64,000 nucleotides of DNA, from positions 310,001-374,000 of the forward strand of contig NZ_AP027204.1 in assembly GCF_027944005.1 (NCBI RefSeq). The letters run 5' to 3'. The stretch is from Polynucleobacter sp. SHI8 (GTDB taxonomy: Bacteria > Pseudomonadota > Gammaproteobacteria > Burkholderiales > Burkholderiaceae). Position 1 is the stretch's first letter; each line of letters opens with the position of its first letter. A program made the position numbers and the translations under genes. The notes under the pieces were generated by a model that saw only the letters and a program-made list of their open reading frames with translations, had not been told where the DNA came from and did no database searches. This document shows, piece by piece, positions 43,561 through 53,418 of this stretch.

Positions 43561-44541
43561 TTAATCAGCCTTGATATTCGCTGCAGTAATGAGTTGCTTC
43601 CAACGGTTGTAATCATTTTGTACCATGTTTTTGACTTCAGCTGGTGAAGGGGCAATAGGTTTACCACCTGCTTTTTCAAAACGATCTTTAACCTCTGACT
43701 GATTGGCGACTTGACTGAATGCTTCTTGCCATTTATTAACAATCGCTGCTGGTGTTTTAGCTGGCAAGAACAAACCAAACCAAGATTCCAACTGAATATT
43801 GGAAACACCTGTTTCAATGACAGTTGGCACGTTCGGCAGGTTCGGATTACGAGATGCGCCTGAAGTCGCAAAAGTCACAACACTTCCGGAATCAATATGT
43901 GGTTTTGCTGTTGGTGAAAGATCAAAGAATAAATCGACACGACCGCCGATGATATCCGTATACGCTGCTTGCGCCCCTTTGTAGGGAATATGAACACAGT
44001 CTACGCCAGCATTTTTCCAAAGAGCTGCGGCTAAGACATGTTGACCAGTTCCATTGCCACCAGAAGCGTAGGTTAATTTACCAGGATTATCTTGAGCGTA
44101 TTTAATCAATCCTTTGAGATCATTAAATGGTAATCCTTTACGCCCAATCAGGGTGTAGCTATAACTTGTGACTAGTCCGACAGGAACAAAGTCTTTGATC
44201 GGATCATAAGGCAAGTTTTTATAGAGCCAAGGGTTCATCACGATATTTGAGATCGAGCCCACCACTGCGGTATAGCCATCTGCAGGTTGTTTTGCCACAT
44301 AATCCGTTCCCACAACAGTACCTACACCGGGCTTATTCTCAACAATAAAACTTTCCTTCATGATCGGCGCTAGCTTATCTGCCAACACGCGCCCAACAAA
44401 ATCAAAACCTCCCCCTGGCGGTTGCGGAACAACGATATGAAGTGGCTTATCCGGAAAGCCAGATTGCGCCATTGCAGAACCAGCAAGGATAGATACAACG
44501 AATACACTTGACTTAAGAAGTGTAGATAATTTACTTAACAT
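43561..44541 (-). CDS. TctC/Bug family periplasmic binding protein 2
   Basis: 326 residues: signal peptide ending SAMAQS (about 25), PLHIVVPQPPGGGFDFVGRV, FIVENKPGVGTVVGTDYVAKQPADGY and GLFLPAKTPAAI. A single cysteine pattern is visible near VDCVHIPYKGAQ. It overlaps the SnoaL-like gene by 11 bp (translational coupling). It lies next to tcuAB and may bind a tricarboxylate, which is inference from position only. Confidence 0.93.
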   Translation of the reverse strand: MLSKLSTLLKSSVFVVSILAGSAMAQSGFPDKPLHIVVPQPPGGGFDFVGRVLADKLAPIMKESFIVENKPGVGTVVGTDYVAKQPADGYTAVVGSISNIVMNPWLYKNLPYDPIKDFVPVGLVTSYSYTLIGRKGLPFNDLKGLIKYAQDNPGKLTYASGGNGTGQHVLAAALWKNAGVDCVHIPYKGAQAAYTDIIGGRVDLFFDLSPTAKPHIDSGSVVTFATSGASRNPNLPNVPTVIETGVSNIQLESWFGLFLPAKTPAAIVNKWQEAFSQVANQSEVKDRFEKAGGKPIAPSPAEVKNMVQNDYNRWKQLITAANIKAD

Positions 44542-45136
44542 GATTTAACCAATCTTGACCACGTTGATAAAGAGCTTCAACTGACGGACCTTTCAGTTGC
44601 GGCATGTCTGGCTTAACAGTAAAACCTAATTTCGTTTGAATATAAGCTAAATGACGATAGCCTTCTGGGAAACGATTGAGTAATTCTTGATCAAGTTGCA
44701 GATTGGCTGCAGGATCGAGCGGATTGAGACGATCTTTTTCATAGATCGGTTGACGAAGCACGACACCCCATCTACCCTCACGTTTTTCCATGAAGTCATA
44801 AAAACGACCAGTACACACCACATCACACATGACGCCATCGACAGGACCACGCTGGGTAATAGTCATTTTTGTTTGAGCGATAGCACGATCACCATTTACT
44901 TCAACACTACAACCACCAAGAAAATGCAAAATACTAACACCTTTATTCCAGCCTTCGATCGATACTTTGATAAATTCTTCGAAGTGACCTTGAAACCAAG
45001 TTGCCATCATGACACCATCACTGTGCCAGACCGTTTTAAACTTTTCCCATTGACCAGAGTCACGCCAAACAACCCAGTTTTCTACAACCTCACGAATACG
45101 CTGTTTTTCTAATAATATTTCTACATCATTTACCAT
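44531..45136 (-). CDS. SnoaL-like / NTF2-fold protein
   Basis: 201 residues; the first 130 fit the SnoaL_4/NTF2-like pattern seen in aromatic-ring dioxygenase small subunits and cyclases (IREVVENWVVWRDSGQWEKF, a HSDGVMMATWFQGHFEEF loop, CTGRFYDFMEKREGRWGVVLR). It may be a hydratase, isomerase or decarboxylase of the local pathway; no catalytic residues can be assigned. AAGGAAAG precedes ATG. Between two TctC genes in one minus-strand operon. Confidence 0.75.
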   Translation of the reverse strand: MVNDVEILLEKQRIREVVENWVVWRDSGQWEKFKTVWHSDGVMMATWFQGHFEEFIKVSIEGWNKGVSILHFLGGCSVEVNGDRAIAQTKMTITQRGPVDGVMCDVVCTGRFYDFMEKREGRWGVVLRQPIYEKDRLNPLDPAANLQLDQELLNRFPEGYRHLAYIQTKLGFTVKPDMPQLKGPSVEALYQRGQDWLNHVK

Positions 45137-45148
45137 TTTTTGCTTTCC

Positions 45149-46153
45149 TTATTCTGTTGGCAGGTTGACGGACTTCACAATGCTTGCCCATCGATTGACT
45201 TCTGATTTGATAAATTGGTTAAAGTATTCTGGAGTATTACTACCCAAAGGAACTATCAGTTGCTTTTTAAAAGCTTCTTTCACCTCTTCAGATTTTAATG
45301 CTTCTAATACAGCCGCGTGGATTTTAGAGACAACTGCGGGCGGTGTTTTTTTAGGAGCAAATAATCCCTGCCAAGCATTCGTACCGATACCGGGATACCC
45401 TAGTTCTGCCATGGTTGGTGTATTAGGAAGTTCGGGTAAACGTTTATCAGTAGTTACCGCAAGTGCGCGAAGATTTCCAGCCCGAATCATCTCAATCACT
45501 GACGAGGCATTAATAAAAGCGATTTGCACATCATTACTGACCATCGGAATTAAGAATTGTCCTGCACCGCCATTGTATGGAATATGCGTCATATCTAAAC
45601 CGGCTGCTTTTTCTAAAGTAAGCATATCAATCATGGAGTAGGTGCCAACACCTGGAGATGCATGATTAACTTTTTTTGGATTTGCCTTGATGTACGCCAT
45701 CATTTCTTTAAAATCTTTTGCATCAAGCTTGGCGGAGCTCACTAAAATATGAGGGATAGTCGCTAAGATAGAGATTCCTGTTAATTCATCTTCAGGTTTA
45801 AATTTCATCTTTTTGGCAAAAACAGTTTGATTTAAAGCATTTGTCGAAAGATTACCCACAAAAAGCGTATAGCCATCAGGACTAACTTTCGTCATCGACT
45901 CCATAGCAATGAGTCCACCAGCACCAATGCGATTTTCAACAATCACTGGTGTATTCAGAATTTGAGATACTTGTTTGCCGACAATGCGTGTTACGGTATC
46001 TGTTGCACCTCCTGGAGCCAGGGGAACAATCATTTTTATCGGTCGACTAGGAAAAGGATCTTCAGCAAAACTTATATTACAAGTGATGGTTGAAAGAATA
46101 AGAAAAGTAATACCTAATAAGTTTTGATGAAAAAATTTAATAAGATTTAACAT
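45149..46153 (-). CDS. TctC/Bug family periplasmic binding protein 3
   Basis: 334 residues from ATG 46153, which has GGAG upstream; a longer frame to 46183 lacks such a site. Signal peptide ends CNISFAED (about 31), then PIKMIVPLAPGGATDTVTRI, VIVENRIGAGGLIAMESMTK and GLFAPKKTPPAV. First gene of a minus-strand set with the SnoaL-like gene and TctC 2. Divergent from the alpha/beta hydrolase. Confidence 0.92.
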   Translation of the reverse strand: MLNLIKFFHQNLLGITFLILSTITCNISFAEDPFPSRPIKMIVPLAPGGATDTVTRIVGKQVSQILNTPVIVENRIGAGGLIAMESMTKVSPDGYTLFVGNLSTNALNQTVFAKKMKFKPEDELTGISILATIPHILVSSAKLDAKDFKEMMAYIKANPKKVNHASPGVGTYSMIDMLTLEKAAGLDMTHIPYNGGAGQFLIPMVSNDVQIAFINASSVIEMIRAGNLRALAVTTDKRLPELPNTPTMAELGYPGIGTNAWQGLFAPKKTPPAVVSKIHAAVLEALKSEEVKEAFKKQLIVPLGSNTPEYFNQFIKSEVNRWASIVKSVNLPTE

Positions 46154-46176
46154 TTGTGTTCTCCATTGATAATTGC

Positions 46177-46205
46177 TTGACATTATTTTTATTTATGAAT
46201 AACAA
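46177..46205 (+). promoter_or_regulatory. Possible promoter of the alpha/beta hydrolase gene
   Basis: A consensus TTGACA (46177-46182) is followed after 17 bp by TAACAA (46200-46205), in the 92-bp divergent gap. The start would give a leader of about 34 nt before ATG 46246. Confidence 0.4.
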
Positions 46206-46245
46206 TATACTTTAAAACCATATCAAATAAAAAATTGGGGACAAA

Positions 46246-47475
46246 ATGATTAAAAAGCTCAGAACTGGGCGAGATAATCAGCAGTGGATGCTGGATCTCG
46301 CTCTCAATATGCGTGGACGAGTGCAAAACTTTGAACGCGATGATCCTGAAGTTCCGAGTGGCAAGCGGGCACGAAATTATCGTATGTACCCTAAAATTTG
46401 GCGTGAGGCGGGAGAAAGACATGAGCGTTTAGCCAAGAATGCTCAGGCGAGAGGCGCGCATTCTTCTGCAACCTATCATTTTGATCATGCGGTTGAAGCT
46501 TATCGTATGGCGCAGCATCCTATCTACTTCGATGATCATCCAGTCAAGCAACACTTATATAGCAAATTAAGTGAGATGGTTGATTTACGAACTAAGTCTG
46601 CACCCTATCCAATTGAGAGGGTTGAAGTCGAGTTTGATGACGGCAAAACCATCTCTTGTTTGTTACATCTGCTCCCGGATCGTCGTAAAGCCCCTGTTGT
46701 CATTTACGTTCCAGGAATGGATCAAACGAAAGAAGTGTTTCCAAAGGCATACCATAACATTGGAATAGAAAGAGGATTCCATGTATTAGCCATGGATGGA
46801 CCAGGGCAGGGCAACTCAAATATACAAAAAATTAGATCCGTTGGCGACAATTATGAGAGAGCTGGTGCGGCAGTAATTACTTACCTAAAAAGCCGACCAG
46901 AAATTGATGGCGACAAGATTGCAATCTACGGCATTAGTATGGGAAGTTATTGGTCACTAAGATTATCTAGCTATGATCATCGCGCAGCCGTAGTCGTTTC
47001 ATCGGTTGCATGCTTTAACCCAAACAACACGATCTTTACAGAGTCATCGCCAAGATTTAAACAAATGTTCATGTATATGGCTGGATATGAAGACGAGGAA
47101 CGATTTGATGAAGAAGTCGCAAAAGGCATGACGGTTAGAGGTCATTTAGATAAGATTAAATGCCCCACTTTATTAGTTACCGGTGAATTTGATCCTTTAT
47201 GTCCCTTGGAAGAGGCGGTGGAAGCGTTTGAAGACTTAAAAGTTCCAAAAGAAATGTGGGTTTTTGAGAACCAATACCATCCTTTATGGGGCATCTCGAA
47301 TTTAGGTGGCATGGATTGCCATGATTATGTCTTTGATTGGTTACAAGGATTCTTTGCAGGCAAAAACCTACCTACTACAGAGGGCAAGATTTCCTATATC
47401 AAAGAAAGTGCTGATGGCCCATGGGGGGATTGTGAATGGGATCCACCAATTCATCGAGGGCAAGCTTATTTCTAA
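46246..47475 (+). CDS. Alpha/beta hydrolase, FrsA / dihydroxypseudooxynicotine hydrolase-like
   Basis: 409 residues: a helical N-terminal region (about 1-125) before an alpha/beta hydrolase core. Nucleophile Ser231 is in YGISMGSYWS, with an oxyanion HGxP-like VYVPGMDQTKE, an acid in TGEFDPLCP and a His in ENQYHPLWG. The architecture matches the family with 2,6-dihydroxypseudooxynicotine hydrolase, which cleaves a C-C bond, and FrsA-like esterases. Which reaction applies here is open. It is followed by TctC 4. Confidence 0.82.
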   Translation: MIKKLRTGRDNQQWMLDLALNMRGRVQNFERDDPEVPSGKRARNYRMYPKIWREAGERHERLAKNAQARGAHSSATYHFDHAVEAYRMAQHPIYFDDHPVKQHLYSKLSEMVDLRTKSAPYPIERVEVEFDDGKTISCLLHLLPDRRKAPVVIYVPGMDQTKEVFPKAYHNIGIERGFHVLAMDGPGQGNSNIQKIRSVGDNYERAGAAVITYLKSRPEIDGDKIAIYGISMGSYWSLRLSSYDHRAAVVVSSVACFNPNNTIFTESSPRFKQMFMYMAGYEDEERFDEEVAKGMTVRGHLDKIKCPTLLVTGEFDPLCPLEEAVEAFEDLKVPKEMWVFENQYHPLWGISNLGGMDCHDYVFDWLQGFFAGKNLPTTEGKISYIKESADGPWGDCEWDPPIHRGQAYF

Positions 47476-47534
47476 ATCATAAAGTAACAAACTTTTAGTT
47501 GGCGCACATAGCATGTAAAAAATAGGAGACATGT

Positions 47535-48530
47535 ATGAAAAAGAGAGCGACCAGTCATTTTGAAACCCGTAGACAGGTAATTAAAACAGTATTACTAACA
47601 GCAGCATCTGCCACGGTGCCCGCCTGGGGGCAAACATGGCCAAATAAAACCATTAAATTAATTGTGCCATTTCCTCCAGGTAATACGATTGATATCCTTG
47701 CGCGCTTGGTGCAGCCTAGAGTTTCGCAAGAATTAGGTCAAAGTGTCTATATTGAAAATATTGGTGGCGCTTATGGACAAATCGGTATGGCAGCGATTGC
47801 TCGCGCTAATCCTGATGGTTACACCTTTGGTGCATCTCAAGGTGGACCAATGGTCGTTCAACCTCATACCGTTAAAAATTTACCCTATGACACCATCAAA
47901 GACTTTGTACCTGTTGCAGTATCTGCTTGGAACTTCAATGCCCTTGCAGGATCAATTTCAGCCCCTTTTAAGAATCTTCCTGAGATGGTTAGTTGGGCTC
48001 AAGCAAATCCTGGAAAGCTAACCGTTGGTACCACTGGTGAGGGTGGCTTTGCGCATTTATGGTTTGAAGATTTTCGTCGTCAGGCTAAATTTGAATATAC
48101 TCACGTGCCTTACAAAGGGACAGCAAATATCTCCGCAGATTTGGTATCTGGAGCAATTATGGCTGGTGCCGACGGGATTTCTGGATTTTCTAGCTTGGCA
48201 AAGGGAAATAAAATTCGTTTGATCGCTATCACTAATAAAACTCCCGTGGAAGATTGGCCTGGAGTTAATTTGTTGGGTGATATCGTCCCAGGTTTTGCTG
48301 TCAATGGCTGGTTTGGGTTTATTGCCCCAGCTAAAACTCCCATGAATATGGTGACGCGTTTAAATCAGGCTATTAATACCGCTATTCAATCTCCGGAAGT
48401 GAGAGATAAGTTAACTTCTTATGGGTTAGTTGGAGCGGCTGAGTCAGCTAGTTATTTTGATCAACTAAATCGTAAAGATTTTGAAAGATACGGTGCTATT
48501 GTTAAGGCAATAGGATTGGAGCCTAAATGA
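47535..48530 (+). CDS. TctC/Bug family periplasmic binding protein 4
   Basis: 331 residues: signal sequence with RRQVIK (a possible Tat motif) and cleavage near PAWGQT (about 33), then KTIKLIVPFPPGNTIDILARL, SVYIENIGGAYGQIGMAAIAR and GWFGFIAPAKTP. The usual PGG before D is PGN here. AGGAGA precedes ATG. Between the alpha/beta hydrolase (59-bp gap) and CocE 1 (92-bp gap). Confidence 0.92.
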   Translation: MKKRATSHFETRRQVIKTVLLTAASATVPAWGQTWPNKTIKLIVPFPPGNTIDILARLVQPRVSQELGQSVYIENIGGAYGQIGMAAIARANPDGYTFGASQGGPMVVQPHTVKNLPYDTIKDFVPVAVSAWNFNALAGSISAPFKNLPEMVSWAQANPGKLTVGTTGEGGFAHLWFEDFRRQAKFEYTHVPYKGTANISADLVSGAIMAGADGISGFSSLAKGNKIRLIAITNKTPVEDWPGVNLLGDIVPGFAVNGWFGFIAPAKTPMNMVTRLNQAINTAIQSPEVRDKLTSYGLVGAAESASYFDQLNRKDFERYGAIVKAIGLEPK

Positions 48531-48622
48531 ACATACTTAACCTTCATTTTTAGTCGTGAAAAATATCTATTTATCTAGAGACAACCAGAGTATAAAAATT
48601 TTTTAAAACTAGAGGAATCGAA

Positions 48623-50305
48623 ATGAGTTCGCAATACAGTAAAGAAAATCATCCGCACTTTATCTTAGAAAAAAACGTTGATATCCCTATGCGAGATTCT
48701 GCGATTTTGAAAGCTGATGTTTTTAGGCCTACAACCGATGGAAAATATCCAGCTATTCTTAATTTAGGACCCTATCAAAAAGACAAGTTGTGGACAACCC
48801 CTCCGACACTTGAAGAAAAAGGTAATCCTTTTATGAATTGGGAGACGGTCAATCCAGAAATATGGATGCCAGAGGGCTATGTTTCCGTTCGTGTTGATGC
48901 ACGAGGGTCTGGTAAATCTCCTGGACAATATGATCCGTGGTCATTTGCGGAGGCGGTAGACTTTTATGATGCTATTGAGTGGGCGGCAAAACAACCTTGG
49001 TGTAATGGTAACGTAGGTTTATTAGGCATTTCTTACTACGCAATTAACCAATGGTTTGTCGCCAATATTCAACCGCCATCACTCAAGGCTATTATTCCTT
49101 GGGAAGGCTTTGCAGATTTATACCGAGATGGCCTTTATCACGGTGGCATTTTAAATGTCTTCATGACCAACTGGTTTACAGCACATTTATTGCACCATAA
49201 TTTAGGTCGTGCATCTGAAACAGTGCCAAATCCATGGGAAAGAAACATCCTCTCTTTTTGGCTCGGGAACAATCTCGATACTGGCGCCTTTAGAGGATCT
49301 CAAGCAGATTGGAGCAAGATTAATGTTCCTTTTTATTCCGTAGGCAATTGGACAGGAATGGGATTACATCTTCGAGGAAACACAGAAGCATTTATGTTGT
49401 CTCCATCTAAGAATAAAAAACTTCGAATGCAAAATGGTAGTCACGTCCATCCTTTCTATACAGCTGAGGGTCGTAAAGATCAAATGCGTTTTCTAGATTA
49501 TTGGTTAAAAGGTATTGATAACGGGATTATGCAAGAGCCTCCAGTCAAGTTAGCGATTCGATATGGCAATGATGAAATACAGTGGCGTCAAGAAAATGAA
49601 TGGCCATTAGCGCGCACGCAGTGGACCAAGTGGTATATCGATGTGCAAGAAACTGCAAAGCAAAATGGACCCTATACGGCCAGGATTAGCTCGAAGAATC
49701 CTGAAAAGGAAGCAGCCTGCACATACGCCGCAACAGGCTTTGGTTCAATGGGGTCAACATCAGCGGCTTCATCTCAAGTCATGGGTGGTGGAATCAAGCC
49801 AGATATGGGAGTTGCATTTTATACAGAAGCAATGACAGAGGATGTTGAAATAACGGGACCACTCAGTGCAAGCTTGTGGGTATCTAGCTCTAGTGAGGAT
49901 ATGGATATTTTTATCACGATTCGGCATTATGATGAAAGTGGTATTGAAATCATGGATACCGGACAACAAGGAACGCCTGTCCCTGTAGCAAAGGGATGGT
50001 TGAGAGTATCTCATCGTGAGTTAGATGAAAAAAAATCCTTACCTTATCGCCCTTACCACCAACACCAACGTCGTTTACGTTTAACGCCTGGAGAGATTGT
50101 TCAGGTACAAGTTGAAATTTGGCCAACATCTATGGTGTTTAGAAAAGGCCACAAAATGAGGGTGGATATTCAGCCAAGGGATGGGGTTGGTAGTGCAGGA
50201 TATATGCATTATCACGCCGATTACAATACGGGCACGAATACGATTCATACTGGCGGACAATATGAATCATATTTCTTATTACCGATAATTCCTAAGGAAA
50301 AATAA
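48623..50305 (+). CDS. CocE/NonD family hydrolase 1
   Basis: 560 residues of the X-Pro dipeptidyl-peptidase (S15)/CocE class: start VDIPMRDSAILKADVFRP, VRVDARGSGKSPGQYDPWS, nucleophile Ser137 in LGISYYAINQW, a helical cap around 160-230, and a C-terminal jelly-roll (about 375-555; SLPYRPYHQHQRRL). Such enzymes hydrolyse esters or amides of bulky acids (cocaine esterase, nonactate hydrolase, acylases). No signal peptide. It is a clear paralogue of the hydrolase at 54651-56396. Confidence 0.88.
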   Translation: MSSQYSKENHPHFILEKNVDIPMRDSAILKADVFRPTTDGKYPAILNLGPYQKDKLWTTPPTLEEKGNPFMNWETVNPEIWMPEGYVSVRVDARGSGKSPGQYDPWSFAEAVDFYDAIEWAAKQPWCNGNVGLLGISYYAINQWFVANIQPPSLKAIIPWEGFADLYRDGLYHGGILNVFMTNWFTAHLLHHNLGRASETVPNPWERNILSFWLGNNLDTGAFRGSQADWSKINVPFYSVGNWTGMGLHLRGNTEAFMLSPSKNKKLRMQNGSHVHPFYTAEGRKDQMRFLDYWLKGIDNGIMQEPPVKLAIRYGNDEIQWRQENEWPLARTQWTKWYIDVQETAKQNGPYTARISSKNPEKEAACTYAATGFGSMGSTSAASSQVMGGGIKPDMGVAFYTEAMTEDVEITGPLSASLWVSSSSEDMDIFITIRHYDESGIEIMDTGQQGTPVPVAKGWLRVSHRELDEKKSLPYRPYHQHQRRLRLTPGEIVQVQVEIWPTSMVFRKGHKMRVDIQPRDGVGSAGYMHYHADYNTGTNTIHTGGQYESYFLLPIIPKEK

Positions 50306-50419
50306 TCTTCAAGGAGTGGCTTTAAACACGGTGAGTTCTTGTGGTTTGACAGTGAACATTAGCTTTTATAGATATTAAAAATTCGTACTTTTAAAATTAA
50401 CAGCTTTTAGACCGCATTG

Positions 50420-51409
50420 TTAATCTGGCTTAATGTTTGCTGACTTAATCACTTTTGACCATTTGTCTACTTCAGTTTTAATGATTTGGTTGGTTTGATC
50501 TGGCGTCGGTGTAGAGATCAGATAACCCATTGAAGTCAATTTCTCTTTCATCTCAGGAGAGCTGACGATCTTTGATATTTCCGTATTTAATAAATCAACG
50601 ATTGCTTTAGGTGTTCCTGCTGGAGCGGCTACAAACTGCTGCGTATCACCCTCAAAGTCCGGAAAGCCAGATTCAGCTATCGTTGGGACATTAGGTAATG
50701 TTGCGATACGGGATTTGCTGGTTAATGCAATCGGAATTAACTTACCAGCACTTACCTGAGACATGGCAGGCGGCAGAGCTGATAAGCCCAGCGGCACTTG
50801 ATTCGCTAAAACTGCCTGCAAAGCAGGACCACCACCATTGTATGGAATATGTTTCATATCAATATTGGCTTTTAAGACTAAAAGTTCAGCACTTAGATGA
50901 GGGCCTGTGCCATTGCCTGGCGAAGCATAATCAAACTTACCCGGATTAGCTTTTACAAGAGCAATTAACTCTTTCAAGTTTTTTGCAGGGAAGGATGGGT
51001 GAGCTACAAGGATGTTGGGAGAACTGACTGGAAGACCAACTGGAGCAAAATCTTTAAAAACATCAAAACCTTGATTACCAAATAAAGAAGGGTTGATAAC
51101 AAAAGAACTACTCACCAAAAGAAGTGTATAGCCATCCGCAGGAGATTTAGCCACTTGTGCGATACCAATATTGGCAGAACCACCGGGTTTGTTTTCAACA
51201 ATAAATGATTTACCCAAATTCTCAGAAAGTTTTTGCGATAAAAGGCGTGCAATGATGTCTGAAGGACCACCTGGGGCAAAGGGTACGATGATTTTAACTA
51301 CACGATTTGGATATTCTTGAGCTTTGGCTGAAGGTGCATGGAAGATACCAACTATGCAAAGCAACAGTGACAACAAAGCAATCGGAAATAAGTGCAGATA
51401 TTTATTCAT
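50420..51409 (-). CDS. TctC/Bug family periplasmic binding protein 5
   Basis: 329 residues: signal peptide ending PSAKAQE (about 31), RVVKIIVPFAPGGPSDIIARL, FIVENKPGGSANIGIAQVAKSPADGY and QQFVAAPAGTPKAI. Single-gene minus-strand unit between CocE 1 (convergent) and GST (divergent). Confidence 0.93.
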   Translation of the reverse strand: MNKYLHLFPIALLSLLLCIVGIFHAPSAKAQEYPNRVVKIIVPFAPGGPSDIIARLLSQKLSENLGKSFIVENKPGGSANIGIAQVAKSPADGYTLLLVSSSFVINPSLFGNQGFDVFKDFAPVGLPVSSPNILVAHPSFPAKNLKELIALVKANPGKFDYASPGNGTGPHLSAELLVLKANIDMKHIPYNGGGPALQAVLANQVPLGLSALPPAMSQVSAGKLIPIALTSKSRIATLPNVPTIAESGFPDFEGDTQQFVAAPAGTPKAIVDLLNTEISKIVSSPEMKEKLTSMGYLISTPTPDQTNQIIKTEVDKWSKVIKSANIKPD

Positions 51410-51507
51410 AATGTCTCAACTTTTAGTTATATTTGGCATTATTATATGATTATTCAAAGTAATCAACGATACTAGTAATATCTATAAAAAATATAAAAGA
51501 GGCATGA

Positions 51508-52137
51508 ATGAGTAATCTGACGATCTGGGGACGTTTAAACTCCATCAATGTACAAAAAGTATTATGGTTGTGTGAAGACATGCAACTACCGTTTCAGCGG
51601 ATTGATGCTGGGATGGAGTTTGGGGTCAATAAAACTGAAGAGTACAAAAGTAAAAATCCGAATGGTTTAGTACCAACGATTGATGATGATGGATTTATTT
51701 TGTGGGAATCTCACACAATCATGCGCTACTTAGCAAGAAAGTTCGACAAAAGTCACTCTCTTTACCCTGAGGATTTGCAGGTGAGTGCAAGGATTGATCA
51801 ATGGCTAGATTGGTATAACACCGTTGGTTGGCCTCCGATGAGGAACTTATTTTGGGGTTGGATTAGAACGCCAGCCGCTGAGCGAAATGTTGAAGAACTC
51901 GAAAAGATTCGCCAAAGTTTTATTTTGGTTGCGACGATGTTGGATCAGCAATTAAGTAAAACCCATTACATTGCTGGCGATCACTTTACGATGGCAGATA
52001 TTCCAATTGCATTACTGTGTTATCGATGGTTTAACTTACCGATTGAACGCCCAGCAATGCAGCATCTTGAGGCTTGGTATGCCAATGTTCAGAAACGCCC
52101 AGGATATCAAAAATACTCCACTGCACCACTGACTTAA
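51508..52137 (+). CDS. Glutathione S-transferase family protein
   Basis: 209 residues: an N-terminal thioredoxin-like domain (ITIWGRLNSINVQKVLWL pattern at 3-20; the active serine is in RLNSINVQ) with PNGLVPTIDDDGFILWESHTIMRYLAR, and an all-alpha C-terminal domain (HYIAGDHFTMADIPIALL). May conjugate or isomerise a pathway intermediate, as GSTs in aromatic operons do. First gene before the enolase-superfamily enzyme (16-bp gap). Confidence 0.9.
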   Translation: MSNLTIWGRLNSINVQKVLWLCEDMQLPFQRIDAGMEFGVNKTEEYKSKNPNGLVPTIDDDGFILWESHTIMRYLARKFDKSHSLYPEDLQVSARIDQWLDWYNTVGWPPMRNLFWGWIRTPAAERNVEELEKIRQSFILVATMLDQQLSKTHYIAGDHFTMADIPIALLCYRWFNLPIERPAMQHLEAWYANVQKRPGYQKYSTAPLT

Positions 52138-52153
52138 TGTCTAAGGACTCATT

Positions 52154-53320
52154 TTGAAAATCGTTGATATTCGAGAAATTAGCGTTCCCTTAAAGTCCAA
52201 TCTCAGAAACTCAGTGTTTGATTTTTCTGAGATGACCACTTCTGTCGTTGCCGTAATTTCAGATGTTGTTCGGGATGGCAAGCCACTTGTTGGGTATGCA
52301 TTTAATTCGACAGGAAGATATGCTTGTGGCGCACAGATGCGTGATCGATTTATACCCAGAATATTAAAAACTAATCCTGAAGATTATCTGAACGAAACAG
52401 GTACTAATTTTTCCCCAGAAAAGCTTCTTAAATGCATGATGCAACGCGAGAAGCCTGGTGGTCATACAGAGCGTTCAGTCGCCATTGGAACTATTGAAGT
52501 TGCGATTTGGGATTTAGTCGCAAAAATCGAGCAACAGCCCCTTTATGTAGTTTTAGCAAAAGAGTTTAATCAAGGAAATATACCGAAACAAGTTCCCTGT
52601 TATGTGGGTGGGGGATGGTATGCACCCGGAAAAGGTATTCCTGAACTGCAAGCGGAAATCAAAAAACGCATGGATGAAGGTTATCAAATCATGAAAGTGA
52701 AAGTAGGCGGGGCACCACTTGCTGAGGACTTGAAACGATTAGATGCTGCCATTGAAATTGTAGGATCAGCGCAAAACTTGGCAGTGGATGCCAACGCCGC
52801 TTGGCAAAGACCCGCTGCGCTTGAATACGCCAAAGCCTTACGCCCTTACCATCTGAAATGGTTAGAGGAGCCCACCGACCCATTAGATTTTGCACTCCTC
52901 AGTGAATTGACCGAGTTTTATGATGCCCCAATTGCTACAGGAGAAAACTTATTTTCAACGCAAGATATTCGTAACTTGATTCAATTTGGGCGCCTGCGAT
53001 CTGCGTCTGACATTATTCAAATTGATGTTCCACAGTCTTATGGAATTGTGCAGTTTTCTAGAACCTTAGACATGATGAAAGATCTCGGCTGGAGTAGACA
53101 TTCTGTATTTCCGCATGGTGGAAATTTGATGACTTTGGCAATTGTGGCGGGCTTTGGTTTAGGAGGGTGTGAAGCATATCCAGATGTCTTTGGTGTTTTT
53201 GCAGGTTTTAATGACGATGCTTCTCTGGTTGACGGAAAGATTAGTTTGTCAGATCGTCCGGGTATTGGGTTTGAGGGTCAAAATGAGCTATACCAGTTAA
53301 TGAAAACCATTCTTCATTAA
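52154..53320 (+). CDS. Mandelate racemase/muconate lactonizing enzyme family protein
   Basis: 388 residues of the enolase superfamily: N-terminal capping domain, then the barrel with Lys bases in MKVKVGGAP (K-x-K), metal ligands in LAVDANAAW (Asp), WLEEPTDP (Glu) and TGENLF (Glu), and a His in GWSRHSVFPHGG. It abstracts a proton alpha to a carboxylate: racemase, dehydratase or lactonising enzyme; reaction undetermined. TTG start at 52154 with AAGGA seven bases upstream. Confidence 0.88.
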   Translation: MKIVDIREISVPLKSNLRNSVFDFSEMTTSVVAVISDVVRDGKPLVGYAFNSTGRYACGAQMRDRFIPRILKTNPEDYLNETGTNFSPEKLLKCMMQREKPGGHTERSVAIGTIEVAIWDLVAKIEQQPLYVVLAKEFNQGNIPKQVPCYVGGGWYAPGKGIPELQAEIKKRMDEGYQIMKVKVGGAPLAEDLKRLDAAIEIVGSAQNLAVDANAAWQRPAALEYAKALRPYHLKWLEEPTDPLDFALLSELTEFYDAPIATGENLFSTQDIRNLIQFGRLRSASDIIQIDVPQSYGIVQFSRTLDMMKDLGWSRHSVFPHGGNLMTLAIVAGFGLGGCEAYPDVFGVFAGFNDDASLVDGKISLSDRPGIGFEGQNELYQLMKTILH

Positions 53321-53418
53321 CCAAACTCAGCGAAAACCCCCATAGTAGTTGTAGTTAAGCATCATTACGATGTTATGAGTAACTAAAACATATTAAATAA
53401 TAATTGATTGGAGATAAC

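Noticed and set aside
45165..45641. 158-codon plus-strand open frame
   Set aside because: Antisense to TctC 3, whose family motifs run through this stretch.
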